64,000 bases of DNA, taken from Geothermobacter sp964501815. Its GTDB lineage: Bacteria; Desulfobacterota; Desulfuromonadia; Desulfuromonadales; Geothermobacteraceae. A model generated the notes under the pieces. It saw nothing but the letters and a program-made list of their open reading frames with translations. It had not been told where the DNA came from and ran no database searches. This document shows positions 33,402 to 41,321 of the stretch, in pieces. The stretch is taken from positions 1 to 64,000 of the forward strand of contig CAZCUR010000002.1 of NCBI GenBank assembly GCA_964501815.1. The letters are read 5' to 3'. The stretch's first letter is position 1. Every line of letters begins with the position of its first letter. The position numbers and the translations under genes were made by a program.

Positions 33402-36017
33402 ATGAGCCAGATCACCGACGACCAGATTGAAATCATCAACGACTTTATTCAGGAAAGTCGGGATATGCTCGACAACCTCGAGCCGACCATCATTGAGCTT
33501 GGACAAAGCTGTCAAAAAGTCGACTGCTGGGCGACCCTGGGGTGCACCAACGAGTCCTGCCCACGTCACGGGCGCAGCAGTCAGGATGCCTGCTGGTTGA
33601 AGGAAGGGTATATCGGTAACGGCGCCGGGCGTTGTGTTTTTGCCGAAAGCGAAGCCGATTGCCGCCAGTGTCAGGTCTTTGCCCTGACCAATGGCGATCC
33701 GGAGACCATGAATGCCATTTTCAGGCTGTTTCATTCCATGAAGGGGAGCGCAGGTTTTCTGGAGCTGAACAACATCGCTCATGTTGCCCATCAGGCGGAA
33801 AACCTTCTCGATCTGATTCGCCAGGGGAAAATCCTGCTGGAGCCGGACCATGTCGACCTGTTGTGCCGCAGTTGCGATTTTGCCCGGGAGGCGCTTGAAC
33901 AGATAGAAAGCGCCTATACCGATGAGGAGACCGCGGATGCCGCGCAGGCTATCGCCGCGGAGCTGGAACAGGCCATTGATGCGGCCAAAAGGGCGGCTGA
34001 AGGCTCCCAGGACCCAACCGATGATACGGACTCGAAGGAGCAAGGGAACGAGGCGGCCAACCTTGCCCTGTTGGGTGACGATATTTTGGGCAAGTTTGTT
34101 CAGGAGGGTGAAGAGCTGCTTCAGGCCGCGGAACAGCAGGTTTTGCAGTGGGAAAAAGAGCCCGAAAATCAGGACCTTGTCTCGGAACTTTTCAGGAATA
34201 TTCACAGCTTCAAGGGAAATTGCGGCTTTGCCGGCTTTGCCGCAATGGAGCAGCTGGCTCACGGGATGGAATCGGCCCTCGACCGGGCGCGCCAGGGAGA
34301 ATCTCTGCCGGTACCGGCCGTTTGTGAAATCCTGCTCAAATGTATTGACCTGCTGAATGGCTCGGTTGCCGAAGTCGCGCAAAAGGGGACGGAAAACCTG
34401 GTTGACCCGGCCGGGCTTCTGGCCGAGTTGGAGCAGGTCATGCCCGGGCCGCAAACCGGGGAGACAAAGCGGGACGAAGATCCCCTTCCGGACCCGGAGG
34501 AGTTGCGCATCGCCGATATTCTGGTCCGGCGCGGGGTCGTGGCCATGGGCACCATGGCGACCCTGATGCGGACCAAAAGCCGCCCGCTGATTGAAGCCCT
34601 GGTCGGATGCGAGATTGCGACCCGGGAAGCCATCGACAAGGCCCTCGCTGAGGAGGCGGCGGAGCAGGCCAAACAGGAAAAAGAACAGAAAAAGGCAGAG
34701 GCCGCTGCGCAGGCGCCCGGGAAAAAGGCCGCCGCCCAAGGTACCGCCACACCGGCCAAACCGGTCAAGCCGGCCCCGGTGCGCAAACCTGCTGCGCCCC
34801 AAAAGCGGCAGGATATCCGCGTCGATCTCGAAAAGCTCGACAAGCTGATCAATCTCATCGGCGAGATGGTGATTGCGGAGAACATGCTGGTACACAACCC
34901 GGATCTTGAAGGGCTGGAACTGGAAAACTTCAGCAAGGCCAGCCAGCAGATGAGCAAGATAGTGCGCGAACTGCAGGAGATGGCCATGGTGATCCGCATG
35001 ATTCCCGTTTCCGGGCTGTTCCGGCGCATGATCCGGCTGGTGCACGATCTGTCCAACAAGACCGGAAAGAAAGTGGACCTCGAATTGGAAGGGGAGGAAA
35101 CCGAAGTCGACAAGACCGTCATCGAGCAGATTTCCGACCCCCTGGTGCATCTGTTGCGCAACTCGCTCGACCATGGTCTGGAATCGCCCGAAGAGCGGCA
35201 AGCCGCCGGCAAGCCGGAAACCGGGAAGCTCAAATTGAGCGCCCGCCATGAAGAAGGAGAAGTCTGGATCACCGTACAGGACGATGGCCGGGGCCTCGAC
35301 CGCGACAAGATTCTGGCCAAAGCCCTTGAAAAGGGTCTCATCGAGGGTGACGGCAGCGAGATGAGCGACAGGGCGGTTTTCAACCTGATCTTTCAGCCCG
35401 GGTTTTCGACCGCCGAAAAGATTACCGACATCTCCGGACGGGGTGTCGGGATGGATGTCGTGCGGCAAAACCTGGAAAAGATTCGCGGAAAGATCGAAGT
35501 GTACAGCACCAAAGGCGAGGGGACGACAATCCGCCTGCGTATCCCGCTGACCCTGGCGATTATCGACGGACTGATGATTCGGGTCGGCAAGACCCGCTGT
35601 ATCCTGCCGCTTCTAGCCGTCCGGGAAATTTTCCGCCCCCTGCTCGAAAATCTGACCCACACACCGGATGGTCAGGAACTGGTACGTGTGCGGGACAATT
35701 TCCTTCCGGTTTTGCGCCTGCATCGCGTGCTGGATATCGAGCCGGACTCCCGTCGCCTCGAAGAATGCGTGCTGGTGATTCTCGAACACCAGGGAGACCG
35801 GGTCTGTCTCATGGTGGATGAAATCCTCGGACAGCAGCAGACCGTCATCAAGGGGCTGTCCGATTATCTGGGCAATGTGGACGTTGCCGCGGGCTGCACC
35901 ATCCTGGGCAATGGGGATGTCTGCCTGATTCTGGATGTCGGTAGTCTCATCGACATTGTCGAAAGGGGCGACTGTATCGAACTCGAACCGGACCAGATCT
36001 ATTCTCAGGCCGGCTAA
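33402..36017 (+). CDS. cheA: Chemotaxis histidine kinase CheA with two Hpt domains and a two-CW insertion
   Basis: CheA passes phosphate from receptors to CheY and CheB. The 871-aa protein has, in order: a first Hpt domain with phospho-acceptor His111 (LFHSMKGSAGFL); a Cys-rich insertion inside that Hpt (Cys 37, 42, 48, 53, 64, 78, 87, 90, with CW pairs at 42-43 and 64-65); and a second Hpt (LFRNIHSFKGNCGF, about residues 210-320). A Lys/Ala/Pro-rich linker then leads to the dimerisation helix (EKLDKLINLIGEMV, about 475), the ATPase (HLLRNSLDHG, VQDDGRGLDR, SGRGVGMDVV) and a C-terminal CheW-like domain. It is longer than usual CheA (about 650-750) because of the extra Hpt and insertion. It heads the operon 42 bases before cheW. 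Confidence 0.95.
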   Translation: MSQITDDQIEIINDFIQESRDMLDNLEPTIIELGQSCQKVDCWATLGCTNESCPRHGRSSQDACWLKEGYIGNGAGRCVFAESEADCRQCQVFALTNGDPETMNAIFRLFHSMKGSAGFLELNNIAHVAHQAENLLDLIRQGKILLEPDHVDLLCRSCDFAREALEQIESAYTDEETADAAQAIAAELEQAIDAAKRAAEGSQDPTDDTDSKEQGNEAANLALLGDDILGKFVQEGEELLQAAEQQVLQWEKEPENQDLVSELFRNIHSFKGNCGFAGFAAMEQLAHGMESALDRARQGESLPVPAVCEILLKCIDLLNGSVAEVAQKGTENLVDPAGLLAELEQVMPGPQTGETKRDEDPLPDPEELRIADILVRRGVVAMGTMATLMRTKSRPLIEALVGCEIATREAIDKALAEEAAEQAKQEKEQKKAEAAAQAPGKKAAAQGTATPAKPVKPAPVRKPAAPQKRQDIRVDLEKLDKLINLIGEMVIAENMLVHNPDLEGLELENFSKASQQMSKIVRELQEMAMVIRMIPVSGLFRRMIRLVHDLSNKTGKKVDLELEGEETEVDKTVIEQISDPLVHLLRNSLDHGLESPEERQAAGKPETGKLKLSARHEEGEVWITVQDDGRGLDRDKILAKALEKGLIEGDGSEMSDRAVFNLIFQPGFSTAEKITDISGRGVGMDVVRQNLEKIRGKIEVYSTKGEGTTIRLRIPLTLAIIDGLMIRVGKTRCILPLLAVREIFRPLLENLTHTPDGQELVRVRDNFLPVLRLHRVLDIEPDSRRLEECVLVILEHQGDRVCLMVDEILGQQQTVIKGLSDYLGNVDVAAGCTILGNGDVCLILDVGSLIDIVERGDCIELEPDQIYSQAG

Positions 36018-36059
36018 GGCCAAACGGATACGAATCAACGGAGCAAAAAGGAGTGCAAC

Positions 36060-36566
36060 ATGGAAAACAGCGCTGTCAATCTGGACCTGAACCCTGTTGA
36101 GGAAGTTGACGGTCTGAAGGGGAAATACCTCACGTTTCACATCGCCGACGAGGATTACGGCATTGAAATCCGCCACGTGACGGAAATCATCGGTATCCAG
36201 GCGATAACCGAGGTTCCCGACATGCCCGCCTTCATCAAGGGGGTGATCAACCTGCGCGGCAATGTCATCCCGGTCATGGACGTGCGGCTGCGTTTCCGTC
36301 TGCCTGAAATCCCCTACGAAGAACGCACCTGCATTGTTGTTGTGAACATTGAAAGCAAAACCGTGGGACTGGTGGTTGACCGGGTCAACGAGGTCGTCGA
36401 TATCGCTGATGCGGACATCGAACCGCCGCCCCGAACCAAGTCCGAAAGCAGCCAGTATATCCAGGGCATGGGCAAGGTTGGTGACCAGGTCAAGATTCTG
36501 CTCGACGTCGATCGTCTGCTGTGCTGCGAAGAGATTGACAAGTACAAGAGCAGCCCGGAGGGCTGA
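36060..36566 (+). CDS. cheW: Chemotaxis coupling protein CheW
   Basis: CheW couples CheA to receptors. The 168-aa product has the full family pattern: YLTFHIADEDYGIEIRHVTE, then PAFIKGVINLRGNVIPVMDV, VGLVVDRVNEVVDI and VKILLDVDRLL. Short N- and C-terminal tails account for its length. AAAAGGAGTGCAAC precedes the ATG. No receptor (MCP) gene is found in the window, so partners are encoded elsewhere. Confidence 0.96.
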   Translation: MENSAVNLDLNPVEEVDGLKGKYLTFHIADEDYGIEIRHVTEIIGIQAITEVPDMPAFIKGVINLRGNVIPVMDVRLRFRLPEIPYEERTCIVVVNIESKTVGLVVDRVNEVVDIADADIEPPPRTKSESSQYIQGMGKVGDQVKILLDVDRLLCCEEIDKYKSSPEG

Positions 36567-36589
36567 AAGAAAAGGGGTCCCGGAGGGGT

Positions 36590-37477
36590 ATGATGGCACA
36601 CCCAGTCGCCAGTTCGAACATTGCGGCCGCACTGCCGGCCGGCGGTATGTACCGTATCACTGACGAAGAATTCCAGAGCATTCGTCAGCTGGTTTACGAC
36701 CGTTTCGGCATCAACCTGACCGAGCAGAAGAAATCCCTGGTGGTGGGGCGATTGCAAAAATTGCTGCGACAACATGGGTTTGCCGATTTCTCCAGTTATT
36801 TCGACTATCTCAAAAACGATACCAGTGAAAAGGGCCTGAGCGAACTGGTCGACAGAATCTCCACCAACCACACCTACTTCAACCGGGAAAAGGACCATTT
36901 CGACTACTTCCGTGACACCGCCCTGCCTGCGGTTCTGGATCGGCTGCGGCGAGAAAGGCGATTTGATCTGCGCATCTGGTGCGCCGGCTGTTCCACGGGC
37001 GAAGAAGCCTACATGCTGCTGATGCTGATGCGGGAGGTGATGGGAAGCGAGTATGGACGCTGGCAGGCCGGTATTTTGGCCACCGACATCAGCAGCCGGG
37101 CCCTGACGGTGGCGCGGGAGGGGCGTTACAGCGACGAGGCGTTGCAACACCTGCCGGACAAACTACGGAAAACCTATTTTCGCAATCTTGGGGATGGGAC
37201 CTGGCAGGTCATCGATGCCCTGCGGCAGGATGCGACCTTCCGGCGGTTCAATCTGATGAACGAAACCTTCCCGTTCAAAAAACCGTTCCACATCATCTTC
37301 TGCCGCAATGTCATGATTTATTTCGACCAGCAGACCCGGGACCGTCTTGTCGCCCGGTTTCATCGCCATACCGAAAAGGATGGCTACCTGTTCATCGGCC
37401 ATTCCGAAACCCTGACCCGTAACCAGAGCCTGTACCGGTACCTGATTCCGGCGGCCTATCAGAAAATGGAGGGGTAA
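36590..37477 (+). CDS. cheR: Receptor methyltransferase CheR
   Basis: CheR methylates receptor glutamates using S-adenosylmethionine. The 295-aa protein has the N-terminal helical domain (YRITDEEFQSIRQLVYDRFG, INLTEQKKSLVVGRL), the receptor-modification motif (ISTNHTYFNREKDHFDYF) and the SAM-binding pocket (RIWCAGCSTGEEAYMLLMLM). The catalytic-domain end FHIIFCRNVMIYFDQQTRDR and LFIGHSETL is also present. It lies between cheW and cheB with a 3-base gap to cheB. An alternative start one codon later is possible. Confidence 0.96.
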   Translation: MMAHPVASSNIAAALPAGGMYRITDEEFQSIRQLVYDRFGINLTEQKKSLVVGRLQKLLRQHGFADFSSYFDYLKNDTSEKGLSELVDRISTNHTYFNREKDHFDYFRDTALPAVLDRLRRERRFDLRIWCAGCSTGEEAYMLLMLMREVMGSEYGRWQAGILATDISSRALTVAREGRYSDEALQHLPDKLRKTYFRNLGDGTWQVIDALRQDATFRRFNLMNETFPFKKPFHIIFCRNVMIYFDQQTRDRLVARFHRHTEKDGYLFIGHSETLTRNQSLYRYLIPAAYQKMEG

Positions 37478-37480
37478 GGC

Positions 37481-38542
37481 ATGCCGCGGCGGGTACGCGT
37501 TCTTGTCGTCGATGATTCGGCCCTGGCCCGCCAGGTTCTCAGCCGCGGTCTCTCTCTTGACCCGGAGATTGAGGTTGTCGGCGAAGCGGTTGACGCCTAC
37601 ATGGCAAGGGACCTGATTCTCAAACTGCGCCCTGATGTCATGACCCTCGATGTCGAAATGCCGCGTATGAACGGGGTCGAATTTCTGCGTCGGCTTATGC
37701 CCCAGTATCCCCTGCCGGTCATCATGGTCAGTTCCCTGACCAGGGCCGGATGCCAGATTACCATCGAGGCCCTGCAGGCCGGCGCCGTCGATTTCGTGGC
37801 CAAACCGGGCGGTGTGGGAGCCAACCTCGAAAGTGTCCTGGCCGAACTGCGGGACAAGGTCAAGTTGGCCGCCACCATCGATGTCAGTCACTGGCGGCAA
37901 AAGCCTGCCGCCTGTCCCATGCCGGTCGCCATAAAACCCTCGGTTTTGAGGGCGCCCGATCTGGTTGTGGCCATCGGAGCCTCAACCGGAGGGACCGAGG
38001 CGACCCGCAAGGTCCTTTCGCAGTTGCCCGAAATTTTCCCCGCTGTGGTGATCACCCAGCATATGCCGCCGGGATTTACCGGCCTTTACGCCGAAAGTCT
38101 CGACCGTTGCTGTCGGCTTCAGGTCAAGGAAGCCGTGGACGGGGACCCGGTCCGGCCCGGTCAGGTGCTGATAGCGCCCGGCGGACTGCAGATGCGGCTG
38201 GTGCGCAAGCCGGACGGGCTGCGGGTTTCCTGTCAGCCGGGCGAGCCGGTCAACGGACATTGCCCTTCGGTGGATGTCCTGTTCGAGTCCGTGGCGGCCG
38301 TGGCCGGAGCCAGGGCGGTCGGTGTCATTTTGACCGGCATGGGGAATGACGGCGCCAGAGGGTTGCTGGCCATGGCCCGTGCCGGCGCCAAAACCATCGG
38401 CCAAGACGAACAAACCAGCGTTGTCTACGGCATGCCGAAGGAGGCGTTTCGCCTGGGAGGCGTGCAGCAGCAGCTGCCTCTGGAACGCATTCCCCAGGCC
38501 CTTGCGGCAGCGGTGAAGGGGGGCGCAGCATGTCCGACCTGA
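37481..38542 (+). CDS. cheB: Receptor methylesterase/deamidase CheB
   Basis: CheB removes receptor methyl groups when phosphorylated by CheA. The 353-aa protein has a receiver domain with Asp57 (MTLDVEMPRMNG) and a C-terminal esterase with the catalytic triad Ser168 (GASTGGTE), His194 (TQHMPPGF) and Asp290 (GMGNDGARG), all spaced as in Salmonella CheB. The end overlaps cheD by 13 bases, so the adaptation enzymes are made together. Confidence 0.97.
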   Translation: MPRRVRVLVVDDSALARQVLSRGLSLDPEIEVVGEAVDAYMARDLILKLRPDVMTLDVEMPRMNGVEFLRRLMPQYPLPVIMVSSLTRAGCQITIEALQAGAVDFVAKPGGVGANLESVLAELRDKVKLAATIDVSHWRQKPAACPMPVAIKPSVLRAPDLVVAIGASTGGTEATRKVLSQLPEIFPAVVITQHMPPGFTGLYAESLDRCCRLQVKEAVDGDPVRPGQVLIAPGGLQMRLVRKPDGLRVSCQPGEPVNGHCPSVDVLFESVAAVAGARAVGVILTGMGNDGARGLLAMARAGAKTIGQDEQTSVVYGMPKEAFRLGGVQQQLPLERIPQALAAAVKGGAACPT

Positions 38543-39018
38543 CCCTTGGCATTGGCGACTATGGCGCATCGCGCGATCCGGCTGCCAGCATCAAGACCTA
38601 TGCTTTGGGCAGCTGTATCGCCGTGGTTTTGCTCGATCCTGCGACCCGGACAGTCGGCATGATTCATTTTGCTCTGCCCGACTCCTCCATCAATGGCAAA
38701 AAGGCGCAGGACAAGCCCGGCTATTTTGCCGACAGCGGTATTCCCCTGCTGATTCAGGAAATGAGTCGGGTCAGTGGAAATGCCAATATCTCCCGCTGGG
38801 TGGCCAAGCTGGCGGGGGGCGCGGCGGTTATGAAGTGTGAAGACAACTTTAATATCGGCAAGCGCAATATTCTGGCCGCCAAGAAAATCCTCTGGGAGAA
38901 GGGAATTCGTCCCATTGCCGAGGATGTCGGCGGCAATTACAGCCGCACGGTTGTGGTTCCGGTCGGTACAGGAGAGGTCATCGTTTCCTGTCCGGGGCGC
39001 GGGCAGTGGAAAATCTGA
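38530..39018 (+). CDS. cheD: Chemoreceptor glutamine deamidase CheD
   Basis: CheD deamidates receptor glutamines and, in some bacteria, binds CheC. The 162-aa product has the family core ALGSCIAVVLLDPATRTVGM with the catalytic Cys in GSCIAV, followed by IHFALPDS and the thiol-protease-like His; the AKLAGGAAVM segment is also typical. Family members are 150-200 aa. The plain CheC that often accompanies CheD is not present; CheX-type proteins follow downstream instead. Confidence 0.95.
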   Translation: MSDLTLGIGDYGASRDPAASIKTYALGSCIAVVLLDPATRTVGMIHFALPDSSINGKKAQDKPGYFADSGIPLLIQEMSRVSGNANISRWVAKLAGGAAVMKCEDNFNIGKRNILAAKKILWEKGIRPIAEDVGGNYSRTVVVPVGTGEVIVSCPGRGQWKI

Positions 39019-39028
39019 GGAGCCAACG

Positions 39029-39898
39029 ATGGAAGACAATCGCGAAAAAATCAAAAAAGCCATAGCCCGGGCTCCAGTTCTTTCCGTCCATGCCCAACGT
39101 CTGCTTCAGGTGTGCGCATCCCGTGAACACGACATTGAGGACATAGTCGAGGTGATCAAATGTGATGCGACCCTGACCGCCCGGGTCCTGCGGGTGGTCA
39201 ACTCCTCCGTCTACGGACTTTTGACCCCCATTACCACCATTGAACGCGCCGTGACCTATCTCGGCGAACGCATGGTGACCTGTATCGCCCTTGGCGAGAG
39301 TGCCGGACGTCTGATGAAACAGCCCCTTGCGGGCTATCTGGCCAAGGAGGGCGAGCTTTGGAAGCATGACCTCTATGTCGGCTTCGCCTCCCGGCAGGTG
39401 GCCCGGTACGTGCGGGAGGAGCTGGACATTGATCTCGCCTTTACCGCCGGTCTGCTCCATGACATCGGCAAGGCGATTATCGCCGATTTTCTCAGCGGCA
39501 GCGCCGAACAGTTCGTCAGTCATATCGCCTGTGGCGAGCTTCCCGACTACCTGGAGGCCGAGCGCAGCGTGCTTGGATATGACCATTGCGAAGTTGGTCT
39601 GGAGCTGGCCCGCCAGTGGCGCCTGCCCAACCAGATCCACTGGGCTGTGGCCTGGCACCACACCCCCGACAAGGCGCCCGAGGAAGCGCGCCCCCTGGTT
39701 TATGCCGTCCATCTCGGCGATATCCTCGCCATGATGGCCGGTTTTGGCACCGGCAGTGACAGCCTGCAGTATCAGCTCGAACCTGGCTACAGGAACTATG
39801 TCGACCTGGGGGAAGAACGGCTTCCGGAAATCATGCTGGCGGCTTCCGAAGAATTTCAGCAGGCCTATGCGGCCATGAACAATGACAGCCAAACCTGA
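39029..39898 (+). CDS. HDOD domain signalling protein
   Basis: A 289-aa single-domain HDOD protein. The HDOD pattern is seen in VIKCDATLTARVLRVVNSSV, TTIERAVTYLGERMVTCIAL and the HD-like LLHDIGKAIIADFL (about residue 140), then HCEVGLELARQWRLPNQIHW. HDOD proteins are signalling modules related to HD phosphohydrolases but often lacking enzyme activity; several control motility or gene expression. The frame is open 64 codons further upstream inside cheD; the ATG at 39029 is used because it sits after the cheD stop with GAGGAGCCAACG before it. Its place between cheD and cheY suggests a link to chemotaxis. Confidence 0.88.
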   Translation: MEDNREKIKKAIARAPVLSVHAQRLLQVCASREHDIEDIVEVIKCDATLTARVLRVVNSSVYGLLTPITTIERAVTYLGERMVTCIALGESAGRLMKQPLAGYLAKEGELWKHDLYVGFASRQVARYVREELDIDLAFTAGLLHDIGKAIIADFLSGSAEQFVSHIACGELPDYLEAERSVLGYDHCEVGLELARQWRLPNQIHWAVAWHHTPDKAPEEARPLVYAVHLGDILAMMAGFGTGSDSLQYQLEPGYRNYVDLGEERLPEIMLAASEEFQQAYAAMNNDSQT

Positions 39899-39930
39899 TC
39901 AACCCCAAACAGGACAAGGGAGGTTTTTTC

Positions 39931-40302
39931 ATGGGCAAATCAGTTTTGATCGTAGACGATTCCAATACCATGCGCAAAATCGTGGCCCGATCCCTGCGGC
40001 AGGCCGGGTTCGACTTCGAAACCATACTCGAAGCCGGTGACGGGCAGGAGGCCCTGAATGTACTGGCCGAAAGCAAGGTGGATATCATCCTGAGTGATAT
40101 CAACATGCCCAACATGAACGGCGTCGAGTTTCTGCGCAAAAAGTCGGAAGACCCCGCCATCGCCGGGATTCCCGTGGTGATGATTACCACCGAAGCCGGG
40201 TCCGATATTTTGCGCGAGGCCCTGAACCTTGGTGCCAAGGGGAGTGTGAAAAAACCGTTCACGCCCGACCAGATTCAGGCGACCCTGGGAGATTACGTAT
40301 AA
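39931..40302 (+). CDS. cheY: Chemotaxis response regulator CheY
   Basis: CheY carries phosphate from CheA to FliM. The 123-aa receiver has the acidic pair in LIVDDSNTMRKIVARSLRQA, phospho-acceptor Asp56 (ILSDINMPNMNG), the switch Thr in VVMITTEAGS and the invariant Lys in GSVKKPFTP. It is a stand-alone receiver of standard length, with AAGGGAGG upstream. The three CheX-family genes directly downstream are its likely phosphatases. Confidence 0.96.
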   Translation: MGKSVLIVDDSNTMRKIVARSLRQAGFDFETILEAGDGQEALNVLAESKVDIILSDINMPNMNGVEFLRKKSEDPAIAGIPVVMITTEAGSDILREALNLGAKGSVKKPFTPDQIQATLGDYV

Positions 40303-40329
40303 GTTGAACTGCGGCACGAGGAGCGAACC

Positions 40330-40800
40330 GTGGAATTTTCACAATGCCTTCTTGAAGGGACACGGGAAATTTTTGACACCATGCTCATGGCGCCGGTGTC
40401 GGGCGGTGAGGCCTGGACCGGCCCGACCGCGACCTTTGACCGGGATATGACCAGCATGGTTTCCATGGCGGGTGCGTGCCGGGGACTGGTGGCGATTCAC
40501 TGCCCCAAATCGGTTGCCCTGGGCGTGACCGGGCTTTTGTTGGGGATGGATGTGGCAGAGTTCGGTGAGGATGTGTTCGATGCCATGGGCGAATTCGCCA
40601 ACATGCTGGCCGGCAGTGTCAAGAGCGAATTGAGCGCCAGAGGTTTTGAAGTCGAACTGGCCATCCCGTCCGTTGTGACCGGTCCCGACTACACGATTGA
40701 CAGTTCCGCAGACCGTGACATTTGGGTTTTGCGCTTCGAAACCGATAGCGGCCCGTTTCTGGTCGAGCTTCAGCTCGAGAGTTCGGCGGTCGCCGCATGA
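40330..40800 (+). CDS. cheX: CheX-family CheY phosphatase (first copy)
   Basis: A 156-aa one-domain CheC/CheX/FliY-type protein. CheX removes the phosphate of CheY. The active-site pair E-x-x-N is present as Glu88 and Asn91 (DAMGEFANMLAGSVKSEL). One such site, rather than two, is the CheX type. The start is a GTG or the near ATG context GAACCGTGGAATTT; the GTG at 40330 is used. It is followed directly by a second copy, which begins 20 bases after the stop. Confidence 0.85.
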   Translation: MEFSQCLLEGTREIFDTMLMAPVSGGEAWTGPTATFDRDMTSMVSMAGACRGLVAIHCPKSVALGVTGLLLGMDVAEFGEDVFDAMGEFANMLAGSVKSELSARGFEVELAIPSVVTGPDYTIDSSADRDIWVLRFETDSGPFLVELQLESSAVAA

Positions 40801-40820
40801 GGACGGCCGTGGAGGCGAAT

Positions 40821-41312
40821 ATGAATACCGCTGCCGAACTATGCCAGAACGTTCAGGACCTTTTCGGAGAGGCTGTTTCCAGTGCGCTGGCGGATATCTT
40901 CTCCGAAATGATCCCCTTGCCTCTGGGGGTGGCAGGCGATGTCGAAAAGCGCCCCGAGCAATTCGAGGACGGGTTTTCAGCCCTGGTCGGCTTTGTCGGG
41001 GACCGGCGGGGTCTTTTCGGAGTCCATTGCAACCGCGAGCTTGGGCAGCAATGTTACCAGGCCATGCTGGGGATGGATGATGACGGAACCGACGAGGATA
41101 TCCGGGATCTGGTGGGAGAGGTGGCCAACATGCTGGCAGGAGGGGTAAAGGCCTTTCTCCTGGATACCGGCATGTCCATAGAGATCGCTGTCCCGCAGGT
41201 CTTCTCCGGGGGGCGTTATCAGGTGTATCTGCCCGCCGGTGGGCGCTGGAACGGTTGGGTTTTCCAGGTCAACGATGCCGAGATACTGGTAGAACTGAAA
41301 CTTCTAGATTGA
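40821..41312 (+). CDS. cheX: CheX-family CheY phosphatase (second copy)
   Basis: A 163-aa paralog of the preceding gene with the catalytic pair Glu100 and Asn103 (DLVGEVANMLAGGVKAFL). The two copies differ widely outside the catalytic helix, so this is an old duplication. An ATGA overlap with the upstream stop offers a start 8 codons earlier, but GGAGG lies five bases before the ATG at 40821, which is preferred. It ends 9 bases before the fused protein at 41322. Confidence 0.85.
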   Translation: MNTAAELCQNVQDLFGEAVSSALADIFSEMIPLPLGVAGDVEKRPEQFEDGFSALVGFVGDRRGLFGVHCNRELGQQCYQAMLGMDDDGTDEDIRDLVGEVANMLAGGVKAFLLDTGMSIEIAVPQVFSGGRYQVYLPAGGRWNGWVFQVNDAEILVELKLLD

Positions 41313-41321
41313 CAGGACGAC

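Noticed and set aside
33279..35468. Long 729-codon open frame antisense to cheA
   Set aside because: It is the mirror frame of a clear CheA. It has no recognisable domain or ribosome site, and composition follows the codon pattern of cheA.
40797..40820. Earlier ATG (ATGA overlap) as start of the second CheX gene
   Set aside because: GGAGG sits at the proper distance from the ATG at 40821, and the extra 8 residues are not conserved in the first copy.
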